This document shows, in pieces, positions 13,307-23,100 of a stretch of 33,311 bases of DNA (position 1 is the stretch's first letter; each line of letters starts with the position of its first letter). Made by a program: the position numbers and the translations under genes. The DNA is from an uncultured Clostridia bacterium (GTDB lineage Bacteria; Bacillota; Clostridia; Oscillospirales; Oscillospiraceae), in the NCBI GenBank assembly GCA_946539175.1, contig CAMNHH010000003.1:1-33311 (forward strand). Direction: 5' to 3'. The notes beneath the pieces were generated by a model. That model was not told where the DNA came from and ran no database searches. It saw only the letters and a list, made by a program, of their open reading frames with translations.

Positions 13307-14620
13307 TCAGAGCCAGTCGCCCTCCCAGGGCTGGATGCGGCGGGGCTCCTGCTCCAGCAGGGCTCGCTGCGCCGGGCTCAGATGCTTCTTGCGGACGATG
13401 ACCTCGTAGACGTACTCGTGGAAGTACTTCTCGCTGCAGACGAAGTAGCCCTTGCGGCCGGCCTCCTCCCCCCAGCTGTTTTCGATCTTCCAGCGGTTGG
13501 GTCTGCCGTTTTCGTCCAGGTTGACCCCCACGAAGATCATGGCGTGGGTGGCAAAGCTGTCGTGATACTCCAGCCGGTCGCCCTTGGACATGCGGAAGTC
13601 CACACCCCCCATGAGGCCGGAGAAATCCAGGCTGTCCGGGTCCCAGATGCCCTGCTCCCGGTCCCCGCAGGCGCCGGAGTCACAGCCGAACCAGACGGGC
13701 TCTCCGTCCTGCAGCTGCTTGAGGGTCAGCTCCTCCATCTCCTCCAGACTCAGATTCAGATTGATCACGTCCCGGTTGGCCATGGAGCCCATGTAGTGGA
13801 ACACGTAGTAGAGGTTCATGGGCAGGCCGTGGGTGGGATGGTTGGTGACGGTGATGTAGTCCTCCAGGCTGCCGGCCAGGTACTTCTCGTAGAAGCTCCG
13901 GCCCGTCAGGCCCCGTTCGGCGTGGAAGACCCCGTCCTTGTCCCGATACTCGAAGTCGAACTGCTTCGGAGGCTCGCCGTAGCAGACGCACTCCATCCGG
14001 TAGACCTCCTCCAGCATGGCCTCCTTGGCGGGCTGGGGGTCCTCCCCCCGGGCGATCAGCTCCCGCAGGAGGACCGCGTCCTTCCGCAGCAGCGTGTTCA
14101 GCAGCTTACGGAAGCTCTCGGTGTGGGTGGACTGCCAGGTCTCCGGCATGACGGAGGCCGGGACCACGCCGTATTTGGCCACCAGGTCCGCGGCCATATC
14201 CCAGTAGCCGCCGTCCCCCACGCCCCCCAGGACGTACTCCATCATTCGGTCGTTCAGGGGCTTATGGGCATTCTCAATGATCAGCTCCAGGAAGTTGTTG
14301 GCCTTCTCCAGCTTGTCGTAGAAGGCCAGATAGTTGGCGGACAGCTCGAACTTGTCCAGGCCGCAGACCTCGGAAATCCGCTCCCGCAGGATGTTCAGCA
14401 CCGCGAACATCCAGCAGCGACCGCTCCGCTTCTGCCAGGTGATGCCCCGGGTCTTCAGCTCGATGCTGAAGTCTCCGTTCAGCTTCGCCGCGGCGCTGGG
14501 CACGTAGGCCAGGTCCTTCAGCTCCGTCTTGGCCAGGGCGGCATGGAGGGTCCTCAGCTCCGGCCGCTCCGCCTCCCGGGCCCGAAAGCGCTCCAGCAGC
14601 TCAAATGTGATCTCTTGCAT
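13307..14620 (-). CDS. pepC: Aminopeptidase C / bleomycin hydrolase (C1B cysteine peptidase)
   Basis: 437 aa, the usual 430-450 aa. The papain-type catalytic set is visible: oxyanion Gln and nucleophile Cys in QKRSGRCWMFA (about residues 63-73), His in FATHAMIFVGV (about 363) and Asn in KIENSWGEE (about 385). No signal peptide, so cytosolic. Family members form hexameric barrels with self-compartmentalised active sites and act as broad aminopeptidases; eukaryotic homologues inactivate bleomycin. It has its own TTGCTT/TATAAT promoter, but no clear terminator separates it from the upstream NRPS operon, so read-through is possible. A C1 cysteine peptidase next to a predicted peptide-aldehyde producer is notable, because peptide aldehydes commonly inhibit cysteine proteases. 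Confidence 0.93.
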   Translation of the reverse strand: MQEITFELLERFRAREAERPELRTLHAALAKTELKDLAYVPSAAAKLNGDFSIELKTRGITWQKRSGRCWMFAVLNILRERISEVCGLDKFELSANYLAFYDKLEKANNFLELIIENAHKPLNDRMMEYVLGGVGDGGYWDMAADLVAKYGVVPASVMPETWQSTHTESFRKLLNTLLRKDAVLLRELIARGEDPQPAKEAMLEEVYRMECVCYGEPPKQFDFEYRDKDGVFHAERGLTGRSFYEKYLAGSLEDYITVTNHPTHGLPMNLYYVFHYMGSMANRDVINLNLSLEEMEELTLKQLQDGEPVWFGCDSGACGDREQGIWDPDSLDFSGLMGGVDFRMSKGDRLEYHDSFATHAMIFVGVNLDENGRPNRWKIENSWGEEAGRKGYFVCSEKYFHEYVYEVIVRKKHLSPAQRALLEQEPRRIQPWEGDWL

Positions 14621-14653
14621 GGTGATCCCCGCTCTCTTTCTTAGGATGCTTTG

Positions 14654-14682
14654 ATTATAGCACAGGGCGGACCGGGAAGCAA
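14654..14682 (-). promoter_or_regulatory. Sigma-A promoter of pepC
   Basis: Minus strand TTGCTT (14682-14677), 17 bp, TATAAT (14659-14654), starting just beyond the stop codon of the upstream phosphatase-kinase gene. Confidence 0.82.
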
Positions 14683-14688
14683 GAGGGA

Positions 14689-16794
14689 TCAGCGATTTCC
14701 CTCCGCCCCCACAGGCCGCAGCCTTTTCGTTACGGTAAGGCGGTTTCGGTCTCCCCGCCGGGTATAGCGCTGGCTGTCGGAGAGGCTGCGGACCAGCTGG
14801 ATGCCGAAGCCGCCCTCGGTTTCGGCCGGGACTGCCTCCGCGGGCCCGGTCAGAGGATCAAAGGGCAGGCCGTTGTCCTCGAAGCAGAGCTCCGCCTCCC
14901 CCTCCCGCAGCGCGAGACTGAGCCAGATCCTGGGCTCCCCCGTCCGGGGGAAGGCGTAGCTGATCTGGTTGTTCAGGATCTCGTCCAGGATGACGCCCAG
15001 CTCGGAAAGCTGCTCCGGGTCGAAGCCCTCCAGCTCCCCCAGCAGCGCGTCCGTCACCCCGGGAATGTCCGAGTAGGAGGGCGCTGTGAGCTCCAGGCGC
15101 TTTGTTTTGCCGAAGGAGAGCGCCAGCATGGTCACGTCGTCAAACTGCTCGGCGTCGCCGCAGAACTCGCACAGGGCCCGGTAGAGCGTCCGGGTGGGAT
15201 CCTCTCCCGCCTGCCGCAGGGCCTCCGCGATGCGCTGACAGCCGAAGGCCTCCTGGGCCTCGTTGATGCCCTCGCTGAGTCCGTCGGTGAACATCAGCAT
15301 CAGATCTTCCGGCTCCAGGCGCAGGGTCTCGGAGCGGAATTCCATGTCCTCAAAGACGCCAAGAATGGAATTGGACTCCTCGCTGAGCCGGATCACCTCG
15401 TCGCCCCGCCGCAGCAGAGGCTGCTCATGGCCGGCCCGCAGGTAGGAGAGCTGCCCATCCCGGACGTCCAGCACCCCGAAGAAGGCGGTGATGAAGATGC
15501 TCTCCTCGTTGCCGGCGCAGAGCTGGTTGTTCAGCCGGAAGGCAAATTCATCCAGAGAGGAGGCGCTGTGGACCTCCGCCTTGATCAGCTCCATGGCCCG
15601 CATCATGAACAGAGACGCGGGCACCCCCTTGCCGGACACGTCCGCCAGGCAGAAGAAGATCCGGTCCTCGTCCAGGGGGAAATACTCATAGAGGTCGCCG
15701 CCCACCTCCCGGGCGGGCTTCAGGAAGCTGCGGAGCACCGCTGCCCCCTGCTGCAGCTGCGCCTTGGGCAGGGCCTCCAGCTGAATGCTGGCGGCCAGCT
15801 CCAGCTCCGCCTTCATCTTTTCCTCCTGGGCGGTTTTCTCCGCCAGGCTGCTCAGATAGCCCAGGATGGCCCCCTGCATCAGATCGAAGGCCTCGGAGAG
15901 CTCCCCGATCTCGTCTCCGGAGCGGATCTCCGCAGAGACCTGCTCCGGGCTCCCCCCGTGGATCTCAGAGCTGAAGCGCCGGGAGGCGGCTGTCAGCTTC
16001 TTCACGTTCCGCACGATGAGCCGATCCGCGAAGAACAGGGTGAAGACCCCGATGATCAGCGTAGCCCCCAGGAGAATGCCCAGGGTGTAGAGGGAGAAGA
16101 GCCGGACGCTGCGGCTCAGATCCATGCTCCGCTTGCCGAAGCGCACGAACACGTCCCCGGTCCCCGTCACAGGCGCCAGGGCCATGCAGCTGCCGTCCTT
16201 GACGTAGGAGACGGCGCTGCCGCTCTCCAGCGCCCCGGCCAGGATCTCGTCCTGGGGCTTGCTCACGCTGGCGGGAAAGCTGTAGCGCATGGAGCTCTCG
16301 GGCATACGGTCAATCAGATAGACCAGGTTGCCGTGCTCCCCGTCGTAGAAGAACAGGGACGCCGCGTCCAGGCCTCCGGCAAAGGAGAGCATGTCCATCT
16401 CATTGGCCAGCGCCTCATACTCCAGCTTGAACGCCAGCATTTCGTAGGACATGCCAAAGCCCTGCTTGGGCGGAAAAATGTCCGCCGTAAGGGCCTCGTA
16501 GAAGGCTGCCCGCTTGTCATAGCTCTCGAACTCCGTGACGGCGGCCTGCTCCAGAAGCTCCCGGTTTTCCCCGTAGATGGCGCCGATCTTGCTTCGGACG
16601 TCCCGGATGAAGTCCCAATGGGCGTCGGTGATGCTGCCCACCAGGGTATCCGCCGTCTCGGCGCAGAGCTCCCTTTCGTTCCGCTCCAGAGAGTCCCGGT
16701 AGAGCCGGGAGGAGATCAGCACGGAGGAGACGATCAGCGCCAGGGACAGCAGGGCGATCAGCAGCAGCAGCTTGCCCCGGATGCCGGATCTCAT
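14689..16794 (-). CDS. Membrane PP2C phosphatase fused to an RsbW-like kinase
   Basis: 701 aa. Transmembrane helix 1 is at about residues 8-29, an extracytoplasmic sensor region at 30-225, and helix 2 at about 228-255. Then come a HAMP-like segment (IVRNVKKLTAASRRF), a coiled coil, and a SpoIIE-type PP2C domain (about 330-555) with REVGGDLYEYF, FCLADVSGKGVPASLFMM, TDGLSEGINEA and QFDDVTMLAL. A C-terminal HATPase (about 570-695) has N box LGVILDEILNNQISYAF, D box CFEDNGLPFDPL and G box GGFGIQLVRSLSD. One chain therefore carries both opposing activities of a partner switch. The start overlaps the STAS stop codon by ATGA. It is the last gene of the PPTase-NRPS-STAS operon. An input signal outside the membrane is inferred from topology. 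Confidence 0.9.
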   Translation of the reverse strand: MRSGIRGKLLLLIALLSLALIVSSVLISSRLYRDSLERNERELCAETADTLVGSITDAHWDFIRDVRSKIGAIYGENRELLEQAAVTEFESYDKRAAFYEALTADIFPPKQGFGMSYEMLAFKLEYEALANEMDMLSFAGGLDAASLFFYDGEHGNLVYLIDRMPESSMRYSFPASVSKPQDEILAGALESGSAVSYVKDGSCMALAPVTGTGDVFVRFGKRSMDLSRSVRLFSLYTLGILLGATLIIGVFTLFFADRLIVRNVKKLTAASRRFSSEIHGGSPEQVSAEIRSGDEIGELSEAFDLMQGAILGYLSSLAEKTAQEEKMKAELELAASIQLEALPKAQLQQGAAVLRSFLKPAREVGGDLYEYFPLDEDRIFFCLADVSGKGVPASLFMMRAMELIKAEVHSASSLDEFAFRLNNQLCAGNEESIFITAFFGVLDVRDGQLSYLRAGHEQPLLRRGDEVIRLSEESNSILGVFEDMEFRSETLRLEPEDLMLMFTDGLSEGINEAQEAFGCQRIAEALRQAGEDPTRTLYRALCEFCGDAEQFDDVTMLALSFGKTKRLELTAPSYSDIPGVTDALLGELEGFDPEQLSELGVILDEILNNQISYAFPRTGEPRIWLSLALREGEAELCFEDNGLPFDPLTGPAEAVPAETEGGFGIQLVRSLSDSQRYTRRGDRNRLTVTKRLRPVGAEGNR

Positions 16795-17090
16795 AGCAGC
16801 GTAAAGCTCTTATTGAGGCCGGAAACCCGGAACACCTCGTTCACCACGGCGTTGGTGTTCCGCAGCACCAGAACGCGGCCCCCTGCCCTGGCGTTCTTCT
16901 GCAGGGAGACCAGCAGCCGCAGCCCGGCGGAGGAGATGTACTCCACCCCGGCAAAGTCCAGGTCCAGATCCAGGCCCGTGGGATCGGCGGCCTCGATCTG
17001 CCGGCGCAGCTCGGCGCTGTTGACGGTGTCCAGCCGGCCCGCGGGTGCGATCCGCATAACGCCCGCTTCCTTCGTAATTACAGTTTCCAT
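16791..17090 (-). CDS. STAS-domain anti-anti-sigma factor (SpoIIAA/RsbV-like)
   Basis: 99 aa, a bare STAS domain: GVMRIAPAGRLDTVNSAELR, then the phospho-acceptor region VEYISSAGLRLLVSLQ, where the Ser-Ser pair holds the regulatory serine. A C-terminal helix pair follows (AVVNEVFRVSGL). Such proteins are phosphorylated by RsbW-like kinases and reactivated by PP2C phosphatases. METV at 17090 is the start because AAGGAAGG precedes it by 8 nt; the ATG at 17117 lies in the NRPS stop region without a site. It lies 26 nt after the NRPS stop and overlaps the phosphatase-kinase gene by 4 nt, so it is co-transcribed and translationally coupled. Confidence 0.92.
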   Translation of the reverse strand: METVITKEAGVMRIAPAGRLDTVNSAELRRQIEAADPTGLDLDLDFAGVEYISSAGLRLLVSLQKNARAGGRVLVLRNTNAVVNEVFRVSGLNKSFTLL

Positions 17091-17116
17091 GTTCTGATCC
17101 TTCCTTTCTGAATCCA

Positions 17117-20100
17117 TTACATGTCGTCACGGTCAAAGAAGCCCAGGGAATCCAGGGATTCGATGATCCGAAGCAGATAGTCGCTGTCGGTGATGGGCCA
17201 TTTGTAGCCCAGGCGGTACAGGGCCTTGACGGAGAAGCGGTTGTCGCTGCGGATCTCCCGGCGCTGGCGGCCGTCGCTGCTGGAATAGGTCAGCAGGCCC
17301 GAGACCAGCATGCCGCGGCTTTCGTCCGCAATGGCCTCGTTGAGTCTGGCCCGGAAGGCCTCGTCCCGCAGGATCTCGATCCGGAAGCCATAGCGGTTCA
17401 TGGTCTCGATCACGTCGCCCATCTGGACCTCGTGGGCGTTGGCACAGTGGAAGAGGGTGAACTTCCGGTTGGTCAGAGACAGGCGCATGACGCACTCGGC
17501 CACCTCGTCGATGGGAGAGAAGTCCACGGTCTCGTCGCAGGCGGAGACGGGGAAGCAGCCCAGCACCCGGTAGGCCTTCAGACTGCGGATGAAGCTGTTG
17601 GTGACAGAGTTGATCTGGAACTCGCCGTCGGACTGGCGGCCCATCAGATTGCCCACCCGGATGATCTTGGCGTCCAGGCCGCCGTCGATGGCCTCCAGCA
17701 CGGCCCGCTCCGCCATGAACTTGGAGTGGACGTACTTGTTGGAGATGTCCTGGCCGAAGTCCAGGGCGTTCTCCGCCAGGCGGAAATCAGCGCCGATGGC
17801 GTTGTCCACGTCCTCGCCCGCCACGGAGAGGGTGGAGATCTGGATGAAGCGGGCGTTTCTGGCTTTGGACAGGGCAAGCAGGTTCTTCACGCCCTCCACG
17901 TTGATCCGCTCGATCACGTCGTCCTTGGCGAAGTGCTTGACGCAGGCGGCGCAGTTGATGACCGTGTCGATCCGCTCGCCGGCCAGCAGCTCCTCCAGGC
18001 CCGGCGAGGTGATATCCGCGTCGAAGACCTTCACCAGCCGGGAGATTTCGCTCTCCAGGGGGGAGTCGAAGTAGTAGGCCATCATGGCCCGCAGGCGGGT
18101 GTTCTGGTCCAGCTCTCCCGCCCGGCAGAGGGCCGCCACGGGGATCTCCCGCTCCAGCAGCTTTTTCAGCACGTGGGAGCCCAGGAAGCCGGTGGCGCCC
18201 GCCAGCAGCACCCGGCCCAGGGGCCGCTGCTCAGCGATCTCGTCCACGTATTCCGGCACGTTGTTCCGAAGGGCGTTCTCATGGACCTCCCAGCTCTCCT
18301 GCTTTACGGCGGCAGGGGCCGCAGACTCCGACACGGCCCCCAGGTGCTTTGCCATCTGCTCGGCGGTGGGGAACTCGAACACGTCCTTGTAGGCGATGGA
18401 AAGGTTCATGGACAGGGCCAGCATGGCCACCTTGGAGGCGGACAGCGAGGTGCCGCCGTTTTCAAAGAAGTCCTCGTCCACGCCCATGTCCCTGTGGCCC
18501 AGGGACTTGGCGAAGATGGACACGATCTTCCGCTCCAGCTCGTTCCGGGGCCGCTTCACCTCCCGCTGGACGCTCTCGGTGACGGGCTCCGGCAGGGCCT
18601 TCTTGTCGATCTTGCCGTTCTTGTTCATGGGGATGGAATCCAGCTGCATGTAGACGGAGGGCACCATGTATTTGGCCAGACTCTTGCTGATATGGGCCTT
18701 CAGCGCCGCCGCGTCCACCTTCTCGCTGGCGGTGAAGTAGGCGCACAGGAACTGGCCCTCCCGCTCGGACTCCTTCACCAGCACCAGGCTGCGGAGCAGA
18801 GCGGGGTAGGTATTCATCACGTTCTCGATCTCGTCCAGCTCGATCCGCAGGCCCCGGAGCTTCACCTGATTGTCCATGCGGCCCATGAAGAGGATGCGTC
18901 CGTCCTCGCTCCAGCGGGACAGATCGCCGCTGCGGTAGGCGGGCAGGCCCTCAAAGGAGATATACTTCTCCCTGTTCATCCCGTCCAGCTTCACGTAGCC
19001 CCGACCCACGTTGTCGCCGCAGAGGATCAGCTCGCCGGGCACGTAGGGCGGCAGCTCGTTGTCAAATTTGTCGAAGATGGCCAGCTTGGTGTTGCCCACA
19101 GGGCCGCCGATGGTGATGTTGTCGTCCTTCACGTTGTCCACCGTGATGAAGATGGTGGTCTCGGTGGGGCCGTAGCCGTTGAGGATCCGGGCGTTGATGC
19201 CCAGAGCCCGCATTCTGCGGTAGAGGGGGGCGGGCAGCGCCTCGCCGCCCAGCAGCAGGGACTTCATGCTCTTCAGCGCCTTCACCGCGTCGGGGAAATC
19301 CAGCAGATTGTTGGCGTAGGAGGGGGAGAAGAAGCTGGCCTCCACGTGGTTCTCCAGGATCAGTCTGGCCAGCAGATTGGGGTTGTGGATTTCCTCCTCC
19401 GTGGCGATCACCACGGTCTTGCCCCCGTAGAGGCCCGTGGTATGCTCCATGACGGACACGTCGAAGGTCAGCGCCGCGAAGCTCATGGTGACGCTGACGT
19501 CCTTCAGATGCTCGGTGGCGTAGCGGTTATAGGGGTTCTCGGTGACGAAGTTCACCAGGGAGTGGTGCTCGATCATAACGCCCTTGGGCTTGCCGGTGGA
19601 GCCGGAGGTATAGAGGCAGTAGGCCAGGTTATGGGGCGTAAGCGCGGGCTCCGGGTTGCCGATCTCATTGCTTTGGATCAGCTCCTCGATCACCATCACC
19701 CGCAGGCCGCAGGTCCTGAACAGCTCCGCCCGCTCCCGGGCCAGCTGGGCGGTGGTCACCAGCAGCCTGGCCTCAGAGTTCTCGATGATGTACTGCACCC
19801 GGTCGTCGGGGTAGTCCGGGGCCAGCATCAAAAAGCCGCCGCCGGATTTCAGAATGCCCTCCCGCCCGGCGTAGGCCCAGACCGTTCTGGGCACCATCAG
19901 GCCCACCATATCGTCGGGCCGGACCCCCTCCCGCATCAGGGCGTGGGCGATGCGATTGGCGTGTTGGTTCAGCTCCCGATACGTCAGCCGCTCGCCCTGG
20001 GCGATGACGGCGATCCGGTCCGGGTGGCGCTCCACCTCCGCCTCAAAGATCCTGTTCACCGTGGTCTCCGGCACGGGGCCCTCGGTGGCGTTGAAGCCCT

Positions 20101-23100
20101 TGATCCGCTCCTTGACCGGGGCGGGCAGAATGCTGACCTGCTTCACCAGCTCCCTGACCATCAGCTCCCGGGCCGCCTGCTCAAAGTAGGCGGCAAAGGC
20201 CCGGATGAAGGCCTCGGAGTACAGATCGCTGCGGTACTCGAAGCGGAAGTCCGCCCCGCTCCCCTTCCGGAAGATGAAGAAGGAGATGGGAGCCATGGAG
20301 TCGCTTACGTCCAGGGGGAAGCATTCTGCGGGCTCGCCGCCGATCTGATCGAAGTTGAAGTATTCGCCCTGGTAGACGAACATATAATCCATGGGAATCT
20401 CGCAGGCTCTGGCGATCTCCCCGAAGGAGTAAATATCGTGGCTCATGCTGTCGATGAGCTGCTCGCCCAGCCGGGCGATGAGGGTCTTCACCGGCAGGTC
20501 CCCCTGAAGCTGCTGGTAGACCGGCAGCGTCTTGACCAGCATGGTGACGGCCCGGGACAGGCGAGGATCGTTTCTGCCGCTGTAGACGGTGGTGTAAAGG
20601 GCCTCGTTCTTGAAGCTGTACTTGCTCACCAGCAGGACGAAGGCCGCGTTGCAGAAGGCGTTGACCGACACCCGGTTCTTCCTGCAGAAGGCCTCGATCC
20701 GGTCAAAGTCCAGACCGGAGGGCAGGGTCAGAAGACCTGTGGCGGGCTTGGCCCCGTGGACGTCCTTGGGCGGCAGGAAGTCGTGCTCCGCCCCCTCCAG
20801 CAGGCCATGGTAATAGCGCTTCGCCTGCTCGTATTTCTCGCTCTGCCGGGCCTTCTTCTCATCCAGGGCGGCCTCGAAGCCCGTGTACCGTTCCGGCTCC
20901 GGGGCGGCGCCGGCGTAGGCGGCGTTGACGTCCTCGATGAGCACCGCCAGGCTGGTGCCGTCACAGATGATGTGGTGGATATCCAGGAACAGATAGTTCC
21001 CCTGCCCGGTCTTGTAGATCTGCATCCGGTACAGTCTGCCGCCGAAGAGCTCGAAGGGAGTGACCAGCCGCTCCGGCAGCCGCTCCGTCTCGAAGCGTTC
21101 CACCACCGGCAGCTTGGGATCGTCCCGGCAGACCCGGATCTCCCCGTCCTCCTGGACAAAGAGCTTGATCTTCAGGTAGGGATGGGCGTTGACGGTCGCC
21201 TCCAGAGCCGCCTGCAGTCGGTCCAGATCCACCCGCTCCGAGAGCTTGAACAGGTAGGGGATATTGTAAACAGTGGACTCCGGCTTGGACAGACTCTCCA
21301 CAAGGATGCCGTTCTGGGTCTCCGTCAGCGGATAGTCGGAGAGGATCTCATAGCGCTCCGCCTGCTCGCTGCCCTGGATGAATGCCTCCAGGGCCTCCAC
21401 GGTGCTGTTGGCCTTCAGATCCGCGATGGTGAACACCACGTCGAATTCCTTGGACAGCAGCACGTTGAGCTTGATGGCACCGATGGAGGAAAGGCCCGCG
21501 GCAAAGATATCGGTGGTGACGCCGAAGCGCTCGGAGCCGATGGCGTCGGCCACGCAGGCGAAGATCCGGCGCTGGATCTCGTTCTTCGGGCGCACCAGCT
21601 CCTCCGCCTTGCGCTGGGGCACAGGCAGGGCCCGCTTGTTGACCTTCTGGTTCTGATTCAGGGGGATACGCTCGATCTGCATGGTCACAGCGGGCACCAT
21701 GTAGGGGGGCTTGTTCGCCAGAATGAAGGCGTTCAGTGCGTCGACGTCCACGGTCCGGTCGGAGACCACGTAGGCCGCGATGAACTTGCCGCCGCCCTGC
21801 TGGTCGAAGGCCTGGACGGTGGCGTCCCGGATGCCCTCGAATTTGCGGATGATGCCCTCCACCTCGCTGAGCTCTATGCGGAAGCCCCGGATCTTCACCT
21901 GGCCGTCGCTGCGGCCGATGAAGTCCACCACGCCGCCGGGCAGCATCCGCACCAGATCCCCGGTGCGGTATACGTGCCGGTACGCGGGATCGTCCTCGAA
22001 GGGATTCTCAAGAAAGGCCTTGGCGGTCTGCTCCGGGCGATTGAGATAGCCCCGGCCCACCTGCGGACCGGCGCAGAGCAGCTCGCCGGGCACGCCCACC
22101 GGGACGCGCCGCAGCTGCTTGTCCACCACGTACTGCCGCAGATTGTTCAGGGCCGGACCCAGAGGGACCCGCTCATAGAGCCGGTCCACCGGGAAGTGGT
22201 TGACAAAAACGGTGCATTCCGTGGGGCCGTAGACGTTGTAGAGCTTGTAGGTCCGGGGCGGCTCCACAGGCACCAGCCGCTCCCCGCCCACGGAGAGCTG
22301 CTTGGGGTACTCCGCGTCGGGGAACAGCTCGGCGTACTGCCGTCCCACCTGGGTGGTCATGAAGCTGTGGGTGATGCGGTTTTCCTGGAAATATGCCCGG
22401 ATGGCCAGCATATCCAGGCGGATCTCCTCCTGGATGATATGCAGCTCCGAGCCTGCCGTCAGAGTGGGCCAGGTGTCCATCATATTGGCGTCGAAGCCGA
22501 AGCTGGCATAAGCCGCCGCCCGGCTGTCGGAATCCAGTCGGTAGAAATCCCGGAACCAGCCGCAGAAGGCCGCCAGGTTCCCCCGCTCCAGAATGACGCC
22601 CTTGGGCACGCCGGTGGAGCCGGAGGTATAGAGCATGATAAAGCGCTGATCCGGGCTGAAGTCGGCGGGCAGCGCATCCGCCGGGGGCAGGTCGGGAATT
22701 TCGTCGGTATAGAGCACGGGGCCGGCGTAGCCGGGGACCCGGTCCATGAGGCCCCGATCCGCGATCAGGTACTTTGCCTCCGCGTCCCGGATCATGAACT
22801 CCAGCCGCTCGGGGGGATAGCTGGGGTCCAGGGGCTGATAGGCCGCGCCGGACTTCAGCACGCCCAGCGGGGTCACAGCCATGCTGGCGCAGCGGGGGAT
22901 CAGAATGGAGACCACATCCTCCGGTCCGATGCCCTTGTCCCGCAGGAAGGCCGCCAGGGTGTCGCTGAGGCGGTCCAGCTCCCGGTAGCTGAGCCGGGTC
23001 GCGCCGCAGACCACAGCGGTATGCTCGGGCTGCCGGGAGGCCTGCCTCCGGAACAGCTCCACCACGTCGCTCCGGTCCAGTTCCTTTTCGTTCCGGTTGG

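Noticed and set aside
12344..14644. A 766-codon plus-strand frame over pyruvate kinase and pepC
   Set aside because: It spans two convincing minus-strand enzymes, two promoters and a terminator, and shows no recognisable domain.
15427..17097. A 556-codon plus-strand frame over the phosphatase-kinase and STAS genes
   Set aside because: Antisense shadow of two genes with complete catalytic motifs.
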